The notes: generated by a model not told the origin, from the letters alone. Positions 45,853 through 54,900 are shown, counted from the stretch's first letter. The stretch: 59,217 nt of DNA from Phycisphaerae bacterium (GCA_025936175.1 JAICTV010000006.1:1-59217), one strand, 5' to 3'. Program-made: numbers and translations.

Positions 45853-46827
45853 TCAGCCCTTGAACCAACGGCCCATGCGGCTGAAGAAGCCTCCATTGCT
45901 TCCATCCATCGTTGCCCCGGCGACCCCCTGCTGCAGCCGCATCGCAAGCTGCGTCACGCATTTGCTCGCCGGCGATGACGGGTTTCCGATGACGAAGGGC
46001 GTGCGACGTCGCACCGCCTGGACGACCGACTCATCCGCCACCACGTGCCCGCCATCGAGCACGCTGACGCCGAGAAACTGCTTGGCCACCTGCGCGATCC
46101 GCCCGTAAACGACCTTCGCCTCGTTCAGACTGCGGACCTGATTGACCAAAAGGCTGATACGGCGATCCCCGCCGTCTTTGCTCAGCACTTTCACCACCGC
46201 GTAGGCGTCGGTGATGGCGGTCGGCTCCGGCGTGGTGACGACCAGGACATGATCGGCCGTCCGCGTAAAGCTCAGGACGTTGGGGCTGATGCCGGCGCCG
46301 GTGTCGATCAGGATCACGTCCGCCTGCTGTTCGAGCAGGCCGAGTGCGTCAACGAGTCGCTGGCGGTCGTAGTCCGAGAGGTCGGCCATCCGCGCGAGCC
46401 CGGATGCCCCGCCGATCAAGCCGAATCCGCCGGGCGCTTTGACCAGCACCTCGTGCAGTTCCTTCTTGCGCGCGATGACGTGCGCGAGATTGCTGGGCAG
46501 ATCGACGTTGCAAAGCACGTCGGCGTTGGCGAGTCCCAGATCCGCGTCCAGCAGCACGACCTCTTTCCCTGCCGACGCGAGCGCGATCGCCAGGTTTACC
46601 GCGACGTTGCTCTTTCCGACGCCGCCCTTTCCGCTCGTGACCGCGATGACGCTGGCGCGACGGCGTGGCGATGCGGCGACCGACGCCTGCGGCGGTGGCA
46701 GCGATTGATGCGACACCGGCGGAGGCGCGGCGGACGCGGCGGCAGTAGCGCCCGCCGGCTGCTGGCGCGCCTGCTGCTCGCGCACCAGCGACCGCAATTG
46801 TTCCGCCTGATCGATCATCAAACTCAT
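45853..46827 (-). CDS. flhG: Flagellar number regulator FlhG (MinD/ParA-like ATPase)
   Basis: 324 residues. The N-terminal 50 residues (Gln/Ala/Pro-rich, SLMIDQAEQLRSLVREQQAR) correspond to the FlhG activator helix for FlhF. Then come the deviant Walker A VTSGKGGVGKSNVAVNLAIA, LLDADLGLANADVLCN and IDTGAGISPNVLSFTRTADH. It controls flagellar number and place together with FlhF, which is directly upstream in the operon. The C-terminus ends in GGFFSRMGRWFKG, an amphipathic membrane-targeting type helix. Repeat copy 6 lies between flhF and flhG. Confidence 0.95.
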   Translation of the reverse strand: MSLMIDQAEQLRSLVREQQARQQPAGATAAASAAPPPVSHQSLPPPQASVAASPRRRASVIAVTSGKGGVGKSNVAVNLAIALASAGKEVVLLDADLGLANADVLCNVDLPSNLAHVIARKKELHEVLVKAPGGFGLIGGASGLARMADLSDYDRQRLVDALGLLEQQADVILIDTGAGISPNVLSFTRTADHVLVVTTPEPTAITDAYAVVKVLSKDGGDRRISLLVNQVRSLNEAKVVYGRIAQVAKQFLGVSVLDGGHVVADESVVQAVRRRTPFVIGNPSSPASKCVTQLAMRLQQGVAGATMDGSNGGFFSRMGRWFKG

Positions 46828-46852
46828 TGAACGCTCGTCAGTTTGGCGCCGC

Positions 46853-46938
46853 TGTCATCCCGAGGTGCGCCGTGGGATCTCCGATATCGGAACCATCAGA
46901 CTCCGAGATCCCTCGCGGAGTACCCGCTCGGGATGACA
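46853..46938. repeat. Inverted repeat family 1, copy 6 (in flagellar operon)
   Basis: Arms TGTCATCCCGAGGTGCGCCG and GAGTACCCGCTCGGGATGACA with inner GGGATCTCCGA/TCCGAGATCCC. It is between flhF and flhG inside the co-directional operon. Confidence 0.9.
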
Positions 46939-46957
46939 TCGTCCCGCCACTCCGGCA

Positions 46958-48226
46958 TCACATCTCGTTCCCCAGGATCATCTGTGCAATCCGCCGGCCC
47001 TTGGCCACCTCGATGTCCGCCGGAACGTCCTGTCCGGTCGTCACATACGACAGCGACTTCTTCACCGCGCGGACGACGTTCAGCACGTTCCCCACGTGCC
47101 GCGCCTCGTCCAATTTTGTGAAAATCAACTTGTCGACGCGCACGTCGGCGAAGCGCTCGATCGCCAGTTCCGCGCATTCGCGGCTCACCGTCGTCGAGAG
47201 CACCAGGTGCACCTCGTCCGGGCTGGCGGCTTCCAGGAAGGTTTTGAGTTCGCTGAGCTTCAACGTGTCCTTCGGGCTCCGCCCGGCGGTGTCGATCAGG
47301 ACGAAATCGCAATCGCTCATCGACGCAACGGCCTCACGCAGATCCTCCGCGCTGCCCACCACCTTCAAGGGAGATCGGATGATGTCGGCATACTTCTTCA
47401 ATTGATCGATCGCCGCGATGCGGTACGTGTCGATCGTGATCAGGCCGACCTTGCGCTTCTCCTCGAGTTGCAGCTTGGCGGCGAGCTTGGCGATGGTCGT
47501 GGTCTTGCCGACGCCGGTCGGGCCGATCAGCGCGACCACGTGCGGCCCGAATGCCTTGCTGCGCACAATCGGACCTGCGGTCGGCAGCAATTTCTCGAGC
47601 TGATCCGCGATCTTCTCGCGCACGAACGACTTCTGCGTAAGGTGATCGGGACGAAGCGTGCGATGCAGCCCCTTGATGATCTCGGCGGCGAGCTCTCGCT
47701 CGATCTGGTTTTCCACCAGCTGCATGTAATCCGCGAACAGCTCTTCCGGGATGTCCGGCGTCTGCTGCTGGCGGACGTTCGACATCAGCTCGTTCATCAT
47801 CTCCGTCAGCTTGGTGACGTCCTTCGACAAGCCCATCATGAGCGCCGTCCCGCCGGCGGGTGACGAAAGAATCGCCTGCCCATTAGCCACATGATCCGGT
47901 GGCGGAAGTGCGTTCGTCGCGCGTGCCGAGACGTCGATGTACGTCGGCTGACGTTCCGTCGGCGCGACCAGCGTCGCGGTCCCGCCGCCGTTGCTGTCGC
48001 CGCCGCGCGATGCGCTTCCATTGATCCGTCGCACCGCCCCGCCGCGCGCGCCGCTGTTCAATCCGCGGCCCGCCGTGATCTCGACCATTTCTCGTCGCTT
48101 GAATCCGAGCCACTGGCGGATCACGTAAGTCCGCGTGTGCAGGATCACCGCATCGGTGCCCATCACGCGCTTCACTTCCGAGAGGCACTCGGCCATCGTC
48201 GGCGCCCTGAACGTTTGCAGGTTCAT
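46958..48226 (-). CDS. flhF: Flagellar GTPase FlhF
   Basis: 422 residues from ATG 48226 (GAGG six bases upstream; TTG 48238 is an alternative). The N-terminal basic segment (NLQTFRAPTMAECLSEVKRV) is family-typical; the linker to about 190 is Gly/Ala-rich. The SRP-type NG domain has VVALIGPTGVGKTTTIAKLA, IDTYRIAAIDQLKKYADI, VLIDTAGRSPKDTLKL and FTKLDEARHVGNVLNV. It places the flagellum at the pole and recruits early components. Between flhA (13 bp) and flhG. Confidence 0.96.
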   Translation of the reverse strand: MNLQTFRAPTMAECLSEVKRVMGTDAVILHTRTYVIRQWLGFKRREMVEITAGRGLNSGARGGAVRRINGSASRGGDSNGGGTATLVAPTERQPTYIDVSARATNALPPPDHVANGQAILSSPAGGTALMMGLSKDVTKLTEMMNELMSNVRQQQTPDIPEELFADYMQLVENQIERELAAEIIKGLHRTLRPDHLTQKSFVREKIADQLEKLLPTAGPIVRSKAFGPHVVALIGPTGVGKTTTIAKLAAKLQLEEKRKVGLITIDTYRIAAIDQLKKYADIIRSPLKVVGSAEDLREAVASMSDCDFVLIDTAGRSPKDTLKLSELKTFLEAASPDEVHLVLSTTVSRECAELAIERFADVRVDKLIFTKLDEARHVGNVLNVVRAVKKSLSYVTTGQDVPADIEVAKGRRIAQMILGNEM

Positions 48227-48238
48227 ACCCGTCCTCAA

Positions 48239-50407
48239 CTAACTTCCCGCCGCCACGACATCCTTGTCGTCAACGGGCAAATCACCCTGATCCCCGGCTG
48301 CTGCAGCCGTGTGTACTGCCTCATCGCCGGCGCCCACGACGCCGATGATGTCCGGCAAAACGTCTGCCGTGATTTCCGCCAGCGACAGCACCGCGATGTG
48401 CGCCGCCGCCGGCTCCAGAATCCTTCGAACCGCCACGCGGATCGCCGGCGAGCAGAGCACGACGGGAAAACGCCCGTCGCGCTCGTGTTGTGCCGCCGCG
48501 TCCGCGATGTCCCGCGCGATCTCCTGCGACGCGATCGGCGGAATCGCCAGCACAATCCCGCCGTCGTCGCCGTGTTCGATGTGTCCGCTGATCAGTTTCT
48601 CCAGGTCGTTGGAGAGCGCAACGCACGCCAGACGATTGGAGTCATCGACGTGCTGCTTGCAGATCGCCCGTCCGAGCGCAACGCGGGCATATTCGGTCAG
48701 GAGATCCGCGTCCTTCGTGCGGGCCGCATAATCGCCGACGGTTTCGAGGATCGTCTCGAGGTCGCGGATCGGCACGCGCTCTTTCAGCAGGTTTTGCAGC
48801 ACCTTCTGAAGCTCGCCCGGCTTCACCTGGTTCGGCACGACTTCATCGACGAGCGCGGCCGCACGCGAGCGAAGATTATCGAGCAGCCCCTTGACCGCCT
48901 GCCGCGTCAGCAGCTCCGCCGCGTGCTGGCGGACGACTTCGGCGAGGTGATTGATCAGCACCGCGGGCGCTTCCACCACGCGATAGTGCAGTTGATCCGC
49001 CTCGCTGCCTTGCGAATCGGTGATCCAATATGCGAGCCGACCGAACGCGGGCTCGGCGGTTTCTTCGCCGCCGATGATCGGCGCATCCGCTTCGCCCTCA
49101 TCGACGGCGAGGAACTGATCCGGATACGTCACGCCACGCGCCACCGTCTGCCCGCGCAGCTTGATGACGTAATCGTTCACATCAAGCATCGCGTTGTCGA
49201 TGATCCGCACCGGCGGGACGACGATGCCGAGCTCCGTGGCGATCTGCCGGCGGAGGTGATCGAGGCGATCGAGCAGATCGCCGCCTTTTTCCGCGTCAGT
49301 GAAGCGAATCAGCCCGTGGCCCAGCTCCAGCTCGAGCGCGTCGAGATCGAGCATCTTCTCGACCGTCTGCGGCTCTCCATCGAGTTGCTCGTCTTCGACC
49401 TGGTCTTCGACTTCATCGACGGCCGGAGTTCGGCTCAGCACATACGCAAGCCCGCCGCAGCATCCGCCCAGGATCAGCAGTGGGATCTTCGGCAGCCCCG
49501 TCATCGCCAGCAGTGCGAGGAAGATCGTCGCGACGAGCAAGGCCTTGGGCCGCGCGAGCATCTGCGCGAGAACGTCGTCGCCGAGATTCGAATCACTGGT
49601 GCTCGTGCGCGTGATGATCAGCCCCGCACCGAGCGACACAATGAAGGCCGGGATCTGGCTCACTAAACCGTCGCCGATCGTCAGCTTCGTGTAGAGCGTC
49701 ACGCAGCGCAGCGGCTCCATGCCGTGCTCGAACATTCCGACGTACAGCCCGCCGAGAATATTGACGGCCGTGATGACGACGGTGGCGATCGCGTCGCCGC
49801 GCACGAACCGGCCGGCGCCGTCCATCGCCGCGTAAAAATCCGCCTCGCGCGCGACCTGCTCGCGGCGGTCGTGCGCCTGGTGCTCGTCGATGATGTGCTG
49901 GTTGAGATCAGCGTCGATCGCCATCTGCTTGCCGGGCATGGCGTCGAGCCGGAACCGCGCGGCGACCTCGGAGATGCGCCCGCCGCCCTTGGTGATCACT
50001 ACGAACTGGATCACGAAGATGATCAGAAAGATGATCGCGCCGACGGCGACCGAGCCGGCGGTGACGAAGTGGCTGAAGGTGCGAACGACTTCTCCCGCCG
50101 CCGATTCGCTGCCGGTGCCGCTGAGAATCAACCTGGTCGTCGCGACGTTGAGCGCCAGGCGAAAGAGCGTGATCGCGAGCAACAGCGACGGCAGCACGCC
50201 GAATTCGAGCGGGCTTTCGACGTACATCGCGGTGACCAGCACGATCACCGAGAGCGTCAGGTTCAGGATCAACAGCAGATCGAGCACGCCCGGCGGGAGC
50301 GGGATCAGCAGCACGAGCAGCAGCCCGATGCACGCGAGCGGGAAGATCATCCCGCGGTTGGCGTGAACGCGGCGGAGCATCGAGTTTGGCGCGGAAGCGA
50401 GCGTCAT
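48239..50407 (-). CDS. flhA: Flagellar export gate protein FlhA
   Basis: 722 residues, normal length. Eight membrane helices in residues about 20-340; the conserved cytoplasmic FHIPEP-type block RISEVAARFRLDAMPGKQMA follows helix 4 with REQVAREADFYAAMDGAGRF. The C-terminal cytoplasmic domain (about 380-722) binds export chaperone complexes. It forms the nonameric ring of the flagellar type III export apparatus. Its start overlaps the flhB stop by ATGA, so the two are translationally coupled. Confidence 0.97.
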   Translation of the reverse strand: MTLASAPNSMLRRVHANRGMIFPLACIGLLLVLLIPLPPGVLDLLLILNLTLSVIVLVTAMYVESPLEFGVLPSLLLAITLFRLALNVATTRLILSGTGSESAAGEVVRTFSHFVTAGSVAVGAIIFLIIFVIQFVVITKGGGRISEVAARFRLDAMPGKQMAIDADLNQHIIDEHQAHDRREQVAREADFYAAMDGAGRFVRGDAIATVVITAVNILGGLYVGMFEHGMEPLRCVTLYTKLTIGDGLVSQIPAFIVSLGAGLIITRTSTSDSNLGDDVLAQMLARPKALLVATIFLALLAMTGLPKIPLLILGGCCGGLAYVLSRTPAVDEVEDQVEDEQLDGEPQTVEKMLDLDALELELGHGLIRFTDAEKGGDLLDRLDHLRRQIATELGIVVPPVRIIDNAMLDVNDYVIKLRGQTVARGVTYPDQFLAVDEGEADAPIIGGEETAEPAFGRLAYWITDSQGSEADQLHYRVVEAPAVLINHLAEVVRQHAAELLTRQAVKGLLDNLRSRAAALVDEVVPNQVKPGELQKVLQNLLKERVPIRDLETILETVGDYAARTKDADLLTEYARVALGRAICKQHVDDSNRLACVALSNDLEKLISGHIEHGDDGGIVLAIPPIASQEIARDIADAAAQHERDGRFPVVLCSPAIRVAVRRILEPAAAHIAVLSLAEITADVLPDIIGVVGAGDEAVHTAAAAGDQGDLPVDDKDVVAAGS

Positions 50408-51153
50408 TGAATCGCTCCTTTCCGCGCCGTCGCAGCGGCGAGATCACGCCGCTGGCGCTTGACCGCGGCGTCGCCTTCCATCTGTCGAAGCTCATCGAGC
50501 ACTTCGCGGCGCGTCATCCGCAGATCGCGCTCGTGCTGCCAGCGCTGGTAGAAGAAATCAACTGCGCCCAGCGCGATCAGCAGCAGCGTCATGCGAAGCA
50601 TTAGGGAGCCGACGACGCTGCCGCCCGCGGAGAGCATCGCGTCCGGCGCGATCACGCTCATGCCCGCCAGTCGCGGCGCCAGACTTTTTGCGATCGTATC
50701 GACCACGCAGCCGACGAGGACGACCTTCGCGCCGCCCATCAGCAGTTGCACGACCGATCGGCCGGAGAACATCTGCTCGACGTTCTTCGCCGGATCCAAC
50801 CGATCAGCGTGGAGCTTGAGCCGGAAGAAAAACCCGACCTGGAGCAGTTGGCAGACGATCGCGGCGACGAACAGGCCTATCAGAATGGGCAGCATCGCGC
50901 TGCCGACCTCCTTCATCGGCCCAAGCAGCGCCGCGGGCGAGAGATCCGTCAGGTTCTGCGAAAGAAGACTCGCGACGAGCGTTTTGAGCGACATGGCCAG
51001 TCGCGGTCCCGTCGTCTGCACCAGCAGCAGACCGGCCAGCAGAATCAACGCGGCGGTGAGATCGGCGCTGCGCGCGATGCGTCCGTCGTGGCGGGCTTCT
51101 TGTCGCCGTCGCAGCGTCGGGGCTTCGGTCTTGTCGCCGTAATCGTCTGCCAT
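50404..51153 (-). CDS. flhB: FlhB lacking the autocleavage (NPTH) domain
   Basis: 249 residues. The N-terminus (DDYGDKTEAPTLRRRQEARH) and four membrane helices (AALILLAGLLLVQTTG, MLPILIGLFVAAIVCQLLQV, VVQLLMGGAKVVLVGCVVD, LMLRMTLLLIALGAVDFFYQRW) match the FlhB transmembrane domain; it continues through the linker MTRREVLDELRQMEGDAAVK and stops at RDLAAATARKGAIQ. In known FlhB proteins the NPTH self-cleavage site and about 110 more residues follow. The stop is clean and coupled to flhA. The substrate-specificity switch must therefore be absent or encoded elsewhere. Confidence 0.93.
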   Translation of the reverse strand: MADDYGDKTEAPTLRRRQEARHDGRIARSADLTAALILLAGLLLVQTTGPRLAMSLKTLVASLLSQNLTDLSPAALLGPMKEVGSAMLPILIGLFVAAIVCQLLQVGFFFRLKLHADRLDPAKNVEQMFSGRSVVQLLMGGAKVVLVGCVVDTIAKSLAPRLAGMSVIAPDAMLSAGGSVVGSLMLRMTLLLIALGAVDFFYQRWQHERDLRMTRREVLDELRQMEGDAAVKRQRRDLAAATARKGAIQ

Positions 51154-51163
51154 CTTCGTTTCG

Positions 51164-51955
51164 CTAACTTCCCGCCAGCGCCGGCAGAGCCGTGCGCACC
51201 GTCTGCATCCAGTTGATCGATTGGTTCTGCAATAATGCCGTGATTACGCCCGCGAGCAGCACGAGGACGATCAGCGCCGCCCCCGCGCGCACCGTCACGC
51301 CCGCGGTCATCAATCCGACCTGCGGCACCGTCCGGCCGATCATTCCCAGCGCCAGATCGCACAGCAGCAGCGTGACGATCACGGGCGCGGCAAGCTGCAG
51401 CGCCAGCGTCGTCGCCGCCGTCAGCAAGCGCACGAGCATGTCGACGAGCGGAGCGCCTTCGATTGCCTGCCCGACCGGCAGCGATTCGAAACTCGCGCCG
51501 ATCGCGCGGATGAGCGCGTGGTGTCCGTTGATGCCGAGGAACACGACGAGCGTCAGCAGTGAAAATGCGCCTGCCAGCGGATTCGCCTGCGATCCCGAGA
51601 CCGGATCGAACGATTCGGCCAGCGCCAATCCCATCTGCTCGGCGATGATCCCGCCCGCCCACTGCGCCGCGACGAAGACGAGGTTGAACGCCAGCCCCAT
51701 CGCCACCCCGATCATCGCCTCGCCCGCCACGCCAAGGGCGGTGGCTCCGAGCGTCGGCGCCGTTTTCATATCCGCATGAGTCGCGATCGCGGGCATCAAT
51801 CCAAGCGTCAGCCCCACCGCGAGCATCGCCCGCACCCGTCGCGGCACCACGCTCGACGCGAACAGCGGCGCCGTCGCCATGATTCCGCCCACGCGCGCCA
51901 GCGCCGGCAGATACGCCGCGACAAGATCGAGCTGGATCGGAATCGCGTCCGTCAT
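51164..51955 (-). CDS. fliR: Flagellar export protein FliR
   Basis: 263 residues with six to seven hydrophobic segments, for example AMLAVGLTLGLMPAI, MGLAFNLVFVAAQWAGGIIA, LTLVVFLGINGHHALIRAIG, VIVTLLLCDLALGMIGRTVP. Motifs AEQMGLALAESFDP, with NGHHALI and DLALGMIGRTVPQ, are FliR/FlhB-interacting family blocks. It is part of the FliPQR export gate. It overlaps fliQ by ATGA and precedes flhB by 10 bp. Confidence 0.95.
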   Translation of the reverse strand: MTDAIPIQLDLVAAYLPALARVGGIMATAPLFASSVVPRRVRAMLAVGLTLGLMPAIATHADMKTAPTLGATALGVAGEAMIGVAMGLAFNLVFVAAQWAGGIIAEQMGLALAESFDPVSGSQANPLAGAFSLLTLVVFLGINGHHALIRAIGASFESLPVGQAIEGAPLVDMLVRLLTAATTLALQLAAPVIVTLLLCDLALGMIGRTVPQVGLMTAGVTVRAGAALIVLVLLAGVITALLQNQSINWMQTVRTALPALAGS

Positions 51956-52215
51956 TGCGACAACCCCGCTCCAAAAATCTGCCGCGCGTACTCAAGCAAA
52001 TGCTGCCCCATCCACGGCAGCAGCAGCACCGTGCAAATGACCATCGCGATAATCTTGGGGATCAGGCTGAGCGTCTGTTCCTGGAGCTGCGTCACCGCCT
52101 GCAGCAGCGATGCGACGAAGCCGACGAACAGTCCGATAACGAGAACCGGCGCCGCGATCAGCAGCGCGAGCACGAGCGTATGGCGAGTGAGTTCAACTGC
52201 GTGGTCGAGGCCCAT
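51952..52215 (-). CDS. fliQ: Flagellar export protein FliQ
   Basis: 87 residues, two membrane helices (VLALLIAAPVLVIGLFVGFV and IIAMVICTVLLLPWMGQHLL) with the intervening conserved SLLQAVTQLQEQTLSLIPK loop. Normal FliQ length. Member of the FliPQR gate. A 154-bp gap separates it from fliP upstream; it overlaps fliR by 4 bp. Confidence 0.95.
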   Translation of the reverse strand: MGLDHAVELTRHTLVLALLIAAPVLVIGLFVGFVASLLQAVTQLQEQTLSLIPKIIAMVICTVLLLPWMGQHLLEYARQIFGAGLSQ

Positions 52216-52369
52216 GACCGCCGCGCACCCTTCCGTGAGTGTCGTGCCGACTTCATCCCGTCAAAGAGATGATCGATCGGCACAAATCTGACGTGCTCGC
52301 GAAACGCTGCCCTGCGCTTCGCACGCGTGCATCTCGTCCGTGAGCGCACGCGCAACTGCTCGGAAAAAC
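52216..52369 (-). other. 154-bp gap inside the fliP-fliQ junction
   Basis: An unusual non-overlapping gap in an otherwise tight operon. A short frame (RFVPIDHLFDGMKSARHSRK) crosses it and enters fliQ out of frame; I see no gene, terminator or promoter with confidence. Confidence 0.5.
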
Positions 52370-53176
52370 TCAGGTGACAAAACTAGCGATCAGGCCACCG
52401 CTTATCAAGCGCCATCCGTCGGCTAAAACGAATAACAGCAACTTGAACGGCAGCGACACGAGCACCGGTGGAAGCATCATCATGCCCATGCTCACCAGCA
52501 GCGTCGAAACGACCAGGTCGATGATCAGAAACGGCAGATAAATCTTGAAGCCCATCGCGAACGCGACCTTCAGCTCACTGAGCATGAACGCCGGCGCCAG
52601 CGCGGTGGTGGGCACGTCGTCCCACTTCTGCGCCCGCGGCAGTTTGGCGGCGTCGGTGAAAACATCCACGTCCGCCTCGTTCCCCGCGCGCTCTATCTGC
52701 CCCCGCATGAAATCCCGAACCGGGCCGAGCGCTTTGTTCCACGCCGTCTGCTGATCGATCTGTCCGGACAAGTACGGCTGCAACGCCTCGGTGTTCACCC
52801 GCGTCCACGTCGGCGTCATGACGAGAAATGTCATGAACATCGCAAGACCGGCGAGCACCTGGTTCGGCGGCAATTGCTGCGCCCCCAGCGCCTGCCGCAG
52901 CAGCGACAGCACGATGATGATTCGTGTGAAGCTGGTCACCATCAGCAGCAGCGCCGGCGCGAGCGAGAAGACCGCGATCAGCACGACGAGCTGCAGCGAT
53001 GAGCCGGCGTTTTCGCGCTTCGTCAGATCCGGGATCTGGAACGGCAGCGCGTCGGCAGGCTTTGCCGAGAGAGAGGAAGGCGCGGGCGGCGCTGTGGTCG
53101 ATGCAACTTCCTGAGCCGACACGAATGACGGCATCGCCAGCGCAAGCGCGAGGATGAATATCGCCGCGCGCGTCAC
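52370..53176 (-). CDS. fliP: Flagellar export protein FliP
   Basis: 268 residues from GTG 53176, which overlaps the fliO stop by GTGA; the much longer frame is a fliO shadow. A signal peptide (IFILALALAMPSFVSA) precedes the periplasmic N-terminus, then SSLQLVVLIAVFSLAPALLLM, FTRIIIVLSLLRQALGAQQ with LPPNQVLAGLAMFMTFLVM, and the C-terminal helices with FMLSELKVAFAMGFKIYLPF. These are the FliP family signatures. The core of the FliPQR gate complex. Confidence 0.96.
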   Translation of the reverse strand: MTRAAIFILALALAMPSFVSAQEVASTTAPPAPSSLSAKPADALPFQIPDLTKRENAGSSLQLVVLIAVFSLAPALLLMVTSFTRIIIVLSLLRQALGAQQLPPNQVLAGLAMFMTFLVMTPTWTRVNTEALQPYLSGQIDQQTAWNKALGPVRDFMRGQIERAGNEADVDVFTDAAKLPRAQKWDDVPTTALAPAFMLSELKVAFAMGFKIYLPFLIIDLVVSTLLVSMGMMMLPPVLVSLPFKLLLFVLADGWRLISGGLIASFVT

Positions 53177-53763
53177 GCCGACGCCCCCTTCACGTGCTTG
53201 GCGACGACGCGAATCTTCTCGAGAAGAACGTTCACCTCGCGGCGCGCGGCGGAAATGTCGGGATCGTTCAGCTCCTCCGGCGGCGCGACCGGCGCCGCCG
53301 GCACCGCTTCGAACACGCGCGATTCGCTGCCGCGAAGTTGCCCGATCAGCGCCGCGATCTCGTCGGCGTCTGTAATCTCGCTCAAGGTTGTGAGCTGCTG
53401 CCCCGACTCGCCCAGCACGAGCACCCGTCGCCCGACCTGCACGATCAGCATTTGATGTTTCGACGACAGATAGCTTCGCCCAAGCACCCGGATCGCGCGC
53501 GCCTGTCGTCCAGTCGCGCCCGATGCCGCCAGTCGCTTGCCGCCCCATCGCAGGATCACGATCAACCCGAGCACCGCCGCCAGCGACCACAAGACCCGCG
53601 AGGCGTCGAACCCCCCGTGATCGGGTGCTGTCGTCACAGCCGAGGGCGCCGTCGCCGCGCGATGAATCACCCCCGCCTGCGTCGTTGCTTCGCCGCGCGC
53701 GACCGAAACCGTCGCCGCGATCGCGAGAACGGCGGCGGGGAGGATGTGTCGCGTCGATCGCAC
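53173..53763 (-). CDS. fliO: Flagellar protein FliO
   Basis: 196 residues. A signal peptide, then a disordered stretch, one membrane helix (VLWSLAAVLGLIVILRWGGK) and the FliO cytoplasmic SH3-like part (IRVLGRSYLSSKHQMLIVQV, VLVLGESGQQLTTLSEI). FliO assists FliP complex assembly. It overlaps fliP by 4 bp and starts 9 bp after fliN. Confidence 0.9.
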   Translation of the reverse strand: MRSTRHILPAAVLAIAATVSVARGEATTQAGVIHRAATAPSAVTTAPDHGGFDASRVLWSLAAVLGLIVILRWGGKRLAASGATGRQARAIRVLGRSYLSSKHQMLIVQVGRRVLVLGESGQQLTTLSEITDADEIAALIGQLRGSESRVFEAVPAAPVAPPEELNDPDISAARREVNVLLEKIRVVAKHVKGASA

Positions 53764-53772
53764 TCGAACCGC

Positions 53773-54168
53773 TCAGCCTCGATCTTGTGTAACGTCGGCC
53801 ACGATCTGCACGATCCGCACCGCGAATCGCTCGTTCACCACCACGACCTCCCCGCGCGCGACGAGCCGGCCGTTGACGACGACGTCGATCGGATCGCCCG
53901 CGAGCTTGTCCAGCTCCAGCACCGCGCCCACCCCGATCTTCAGCACGTCCGCCAATCGCATACGCACGCGGCCCAGCTCCATCGACACGGCGAGTTCGAC
54001 GTTCCCGAGATGCTCGAGCGGCTGGCGCGATTGCGTCGAGGAAATCTCGCGAAAGACCGGAGCGGTAGCGGGGGCGGCGGACGCGGGGGCGGGTGATGAA
54101 GCGGTCGAGACGCGCGGCGGGAAAGGCGCGGGAAAGAGTTCAGTGGCGGGTGCCGGGTCATCCGACAT
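53773..54168 (-). CDS. fliN: Flagellar motor switch protein FliN
   Basis: 131 residues; a near-ideal AAGGAGGG precedes the ATG. A Pro/Ala-rich leader of about 45 residues is followed by the SpoA (surface-presentation) domain: VELAVSMELGRVRMRLADVL, LDKLAGDPIDVVVNGRLVAR and VVVNERFAVRIVQIV. It forms the C-ring with FliM and FliG, but fliM is not in this cluster, so either it is elsewhere or the ring is unusual. Upstream gap of 146 bp to fliJ. Confidence 0.93.
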   Translation of the reverse strand: MSDDPAPATELFPAPFPPRVSTASSPAPASAAPATAPVFREISSTQSRQPLEHLGNVELAVSMELGRVRMRLADVLKIGVGAVLELDKLAGDPIDVVVNGRLVARGEVVVVNERFAVRIVQIVADVTQDRG

Positions 54169-54314
54169 GGGTCACCCTCCTTGGTGAACCAGCAGATCGA
54201 TCAGCTGTCAGGGACAACTTTTGTTACGTCGCGAACAAACTTTGCCGGTAAAAACTCGGCATCCTGCCGCGCTTCAACCGACTTGGCGGATGATCGTCCG
54301 CGACGCGCGACAAA

Positions 54315-54773
54315 TCAAGAGCCCGCCGCGTCGATTTCCTCTCCGATGTCGCGCGAAATCCGCCGCGCCGCGTCATCGTCGTTCTCGAACGTCTCGCGCT
54401 TGCGCTGCTCCGCGTGAAACCTAGCCCGCTGATTCTCGCGCAGCTTCTCCAGCACCTTGCGCTGCTTCGCCGCTTCAACCAGCGCCGCCTGCGCTGCCGA
54501 CACGTCACGCCGGGCGATTTCCGCCTGCGATTGCAGCCGCGCCAGCTTGTGCCGCATCGCCGACTGATAACGGACCTGCAAGAGCAGCACCCGCGCATCG
54601 ACCCGTCCGCTGAGCTTCGCCTCGGCGAGTCGAAACGATTCCTTCGCCGCCGTCGTCTCCGCTTCGATCGCGAGAGATGCGCGCTGCGCCTGCGCCAGAT
54701 CGCGCTGTCGCTGTCGCTCGACGTTCTGCCGCTGATCCAGCACGCTCTGAAGACGGAACACGAACCTGCTCAT
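54315..54773 (-). CDS. fliJ: Flagellar export chaperone FliJ
   Basis: 152 residues, almost fully coiled coil (SRFVFRLQSVLDQRQNVERQ, LARLQSQAEIARRDVSAAQA, RKVLEKLRENQRARFHAEQR). Size, charge and position after fliI are those of FliJ, which couples the FliI ATPase to the FlhA gate. Sequence is weakly conserved in the family, so the call rests on position and architecture. Confidence 0.85.
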   Translation of the reverse strand: MSRFVFRLQSVLDQRQNVERQRQRDLAQAQRASLAIEAETTAAKESFRLAEAKLSGRVDARVLLLQVRYQSAMRHKLARLQSQAEIARRDVSAAQAALVEAAKQRKVLEKLRENQRARFHAEQRKRETFENDDDAARRISRDIGEEIDAAGS

Positions 54774-54805
54774 TGCGCGCTCCCCCGTCTACACCGTCTT
54801 CTGCA

Positions 54806-54880
54806 TGTCATCCCGAGGTAATCCGATGGATCTCGACCGCCGCTCGTGTCCGAGATCCCTCGGAGTGCCTCGGGATGACA
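54806..54880. repeat. Inverted repeat family 1, copy 7 (in flagellar operon)
   Basis: Arms TGTCATCCCGAGGTAATCCG and CGGAGTGCCTCGGGATGACA with inner ATGGATCTCGA/CGAGATCCCTC. Between fliI and fliJ. Confidence 0.9.
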
Positions 54881-54900
54881 TGGGTGCTCGTCAACGTGCA

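Noticed and set aside
50350-50420. A frameshift hiding the FlhB NPTH domain
   Set aside because: FlhA begins directly with a normal N-terminus after the ATGA overlap, so there is no space for the missing approximately 110 residues in any frame.
52158-52355. Small open frame in the fliP-fliQ gap
   Set aside because: Mostly overlaps fliQ in another frame and has Arg-rich shadow composition.
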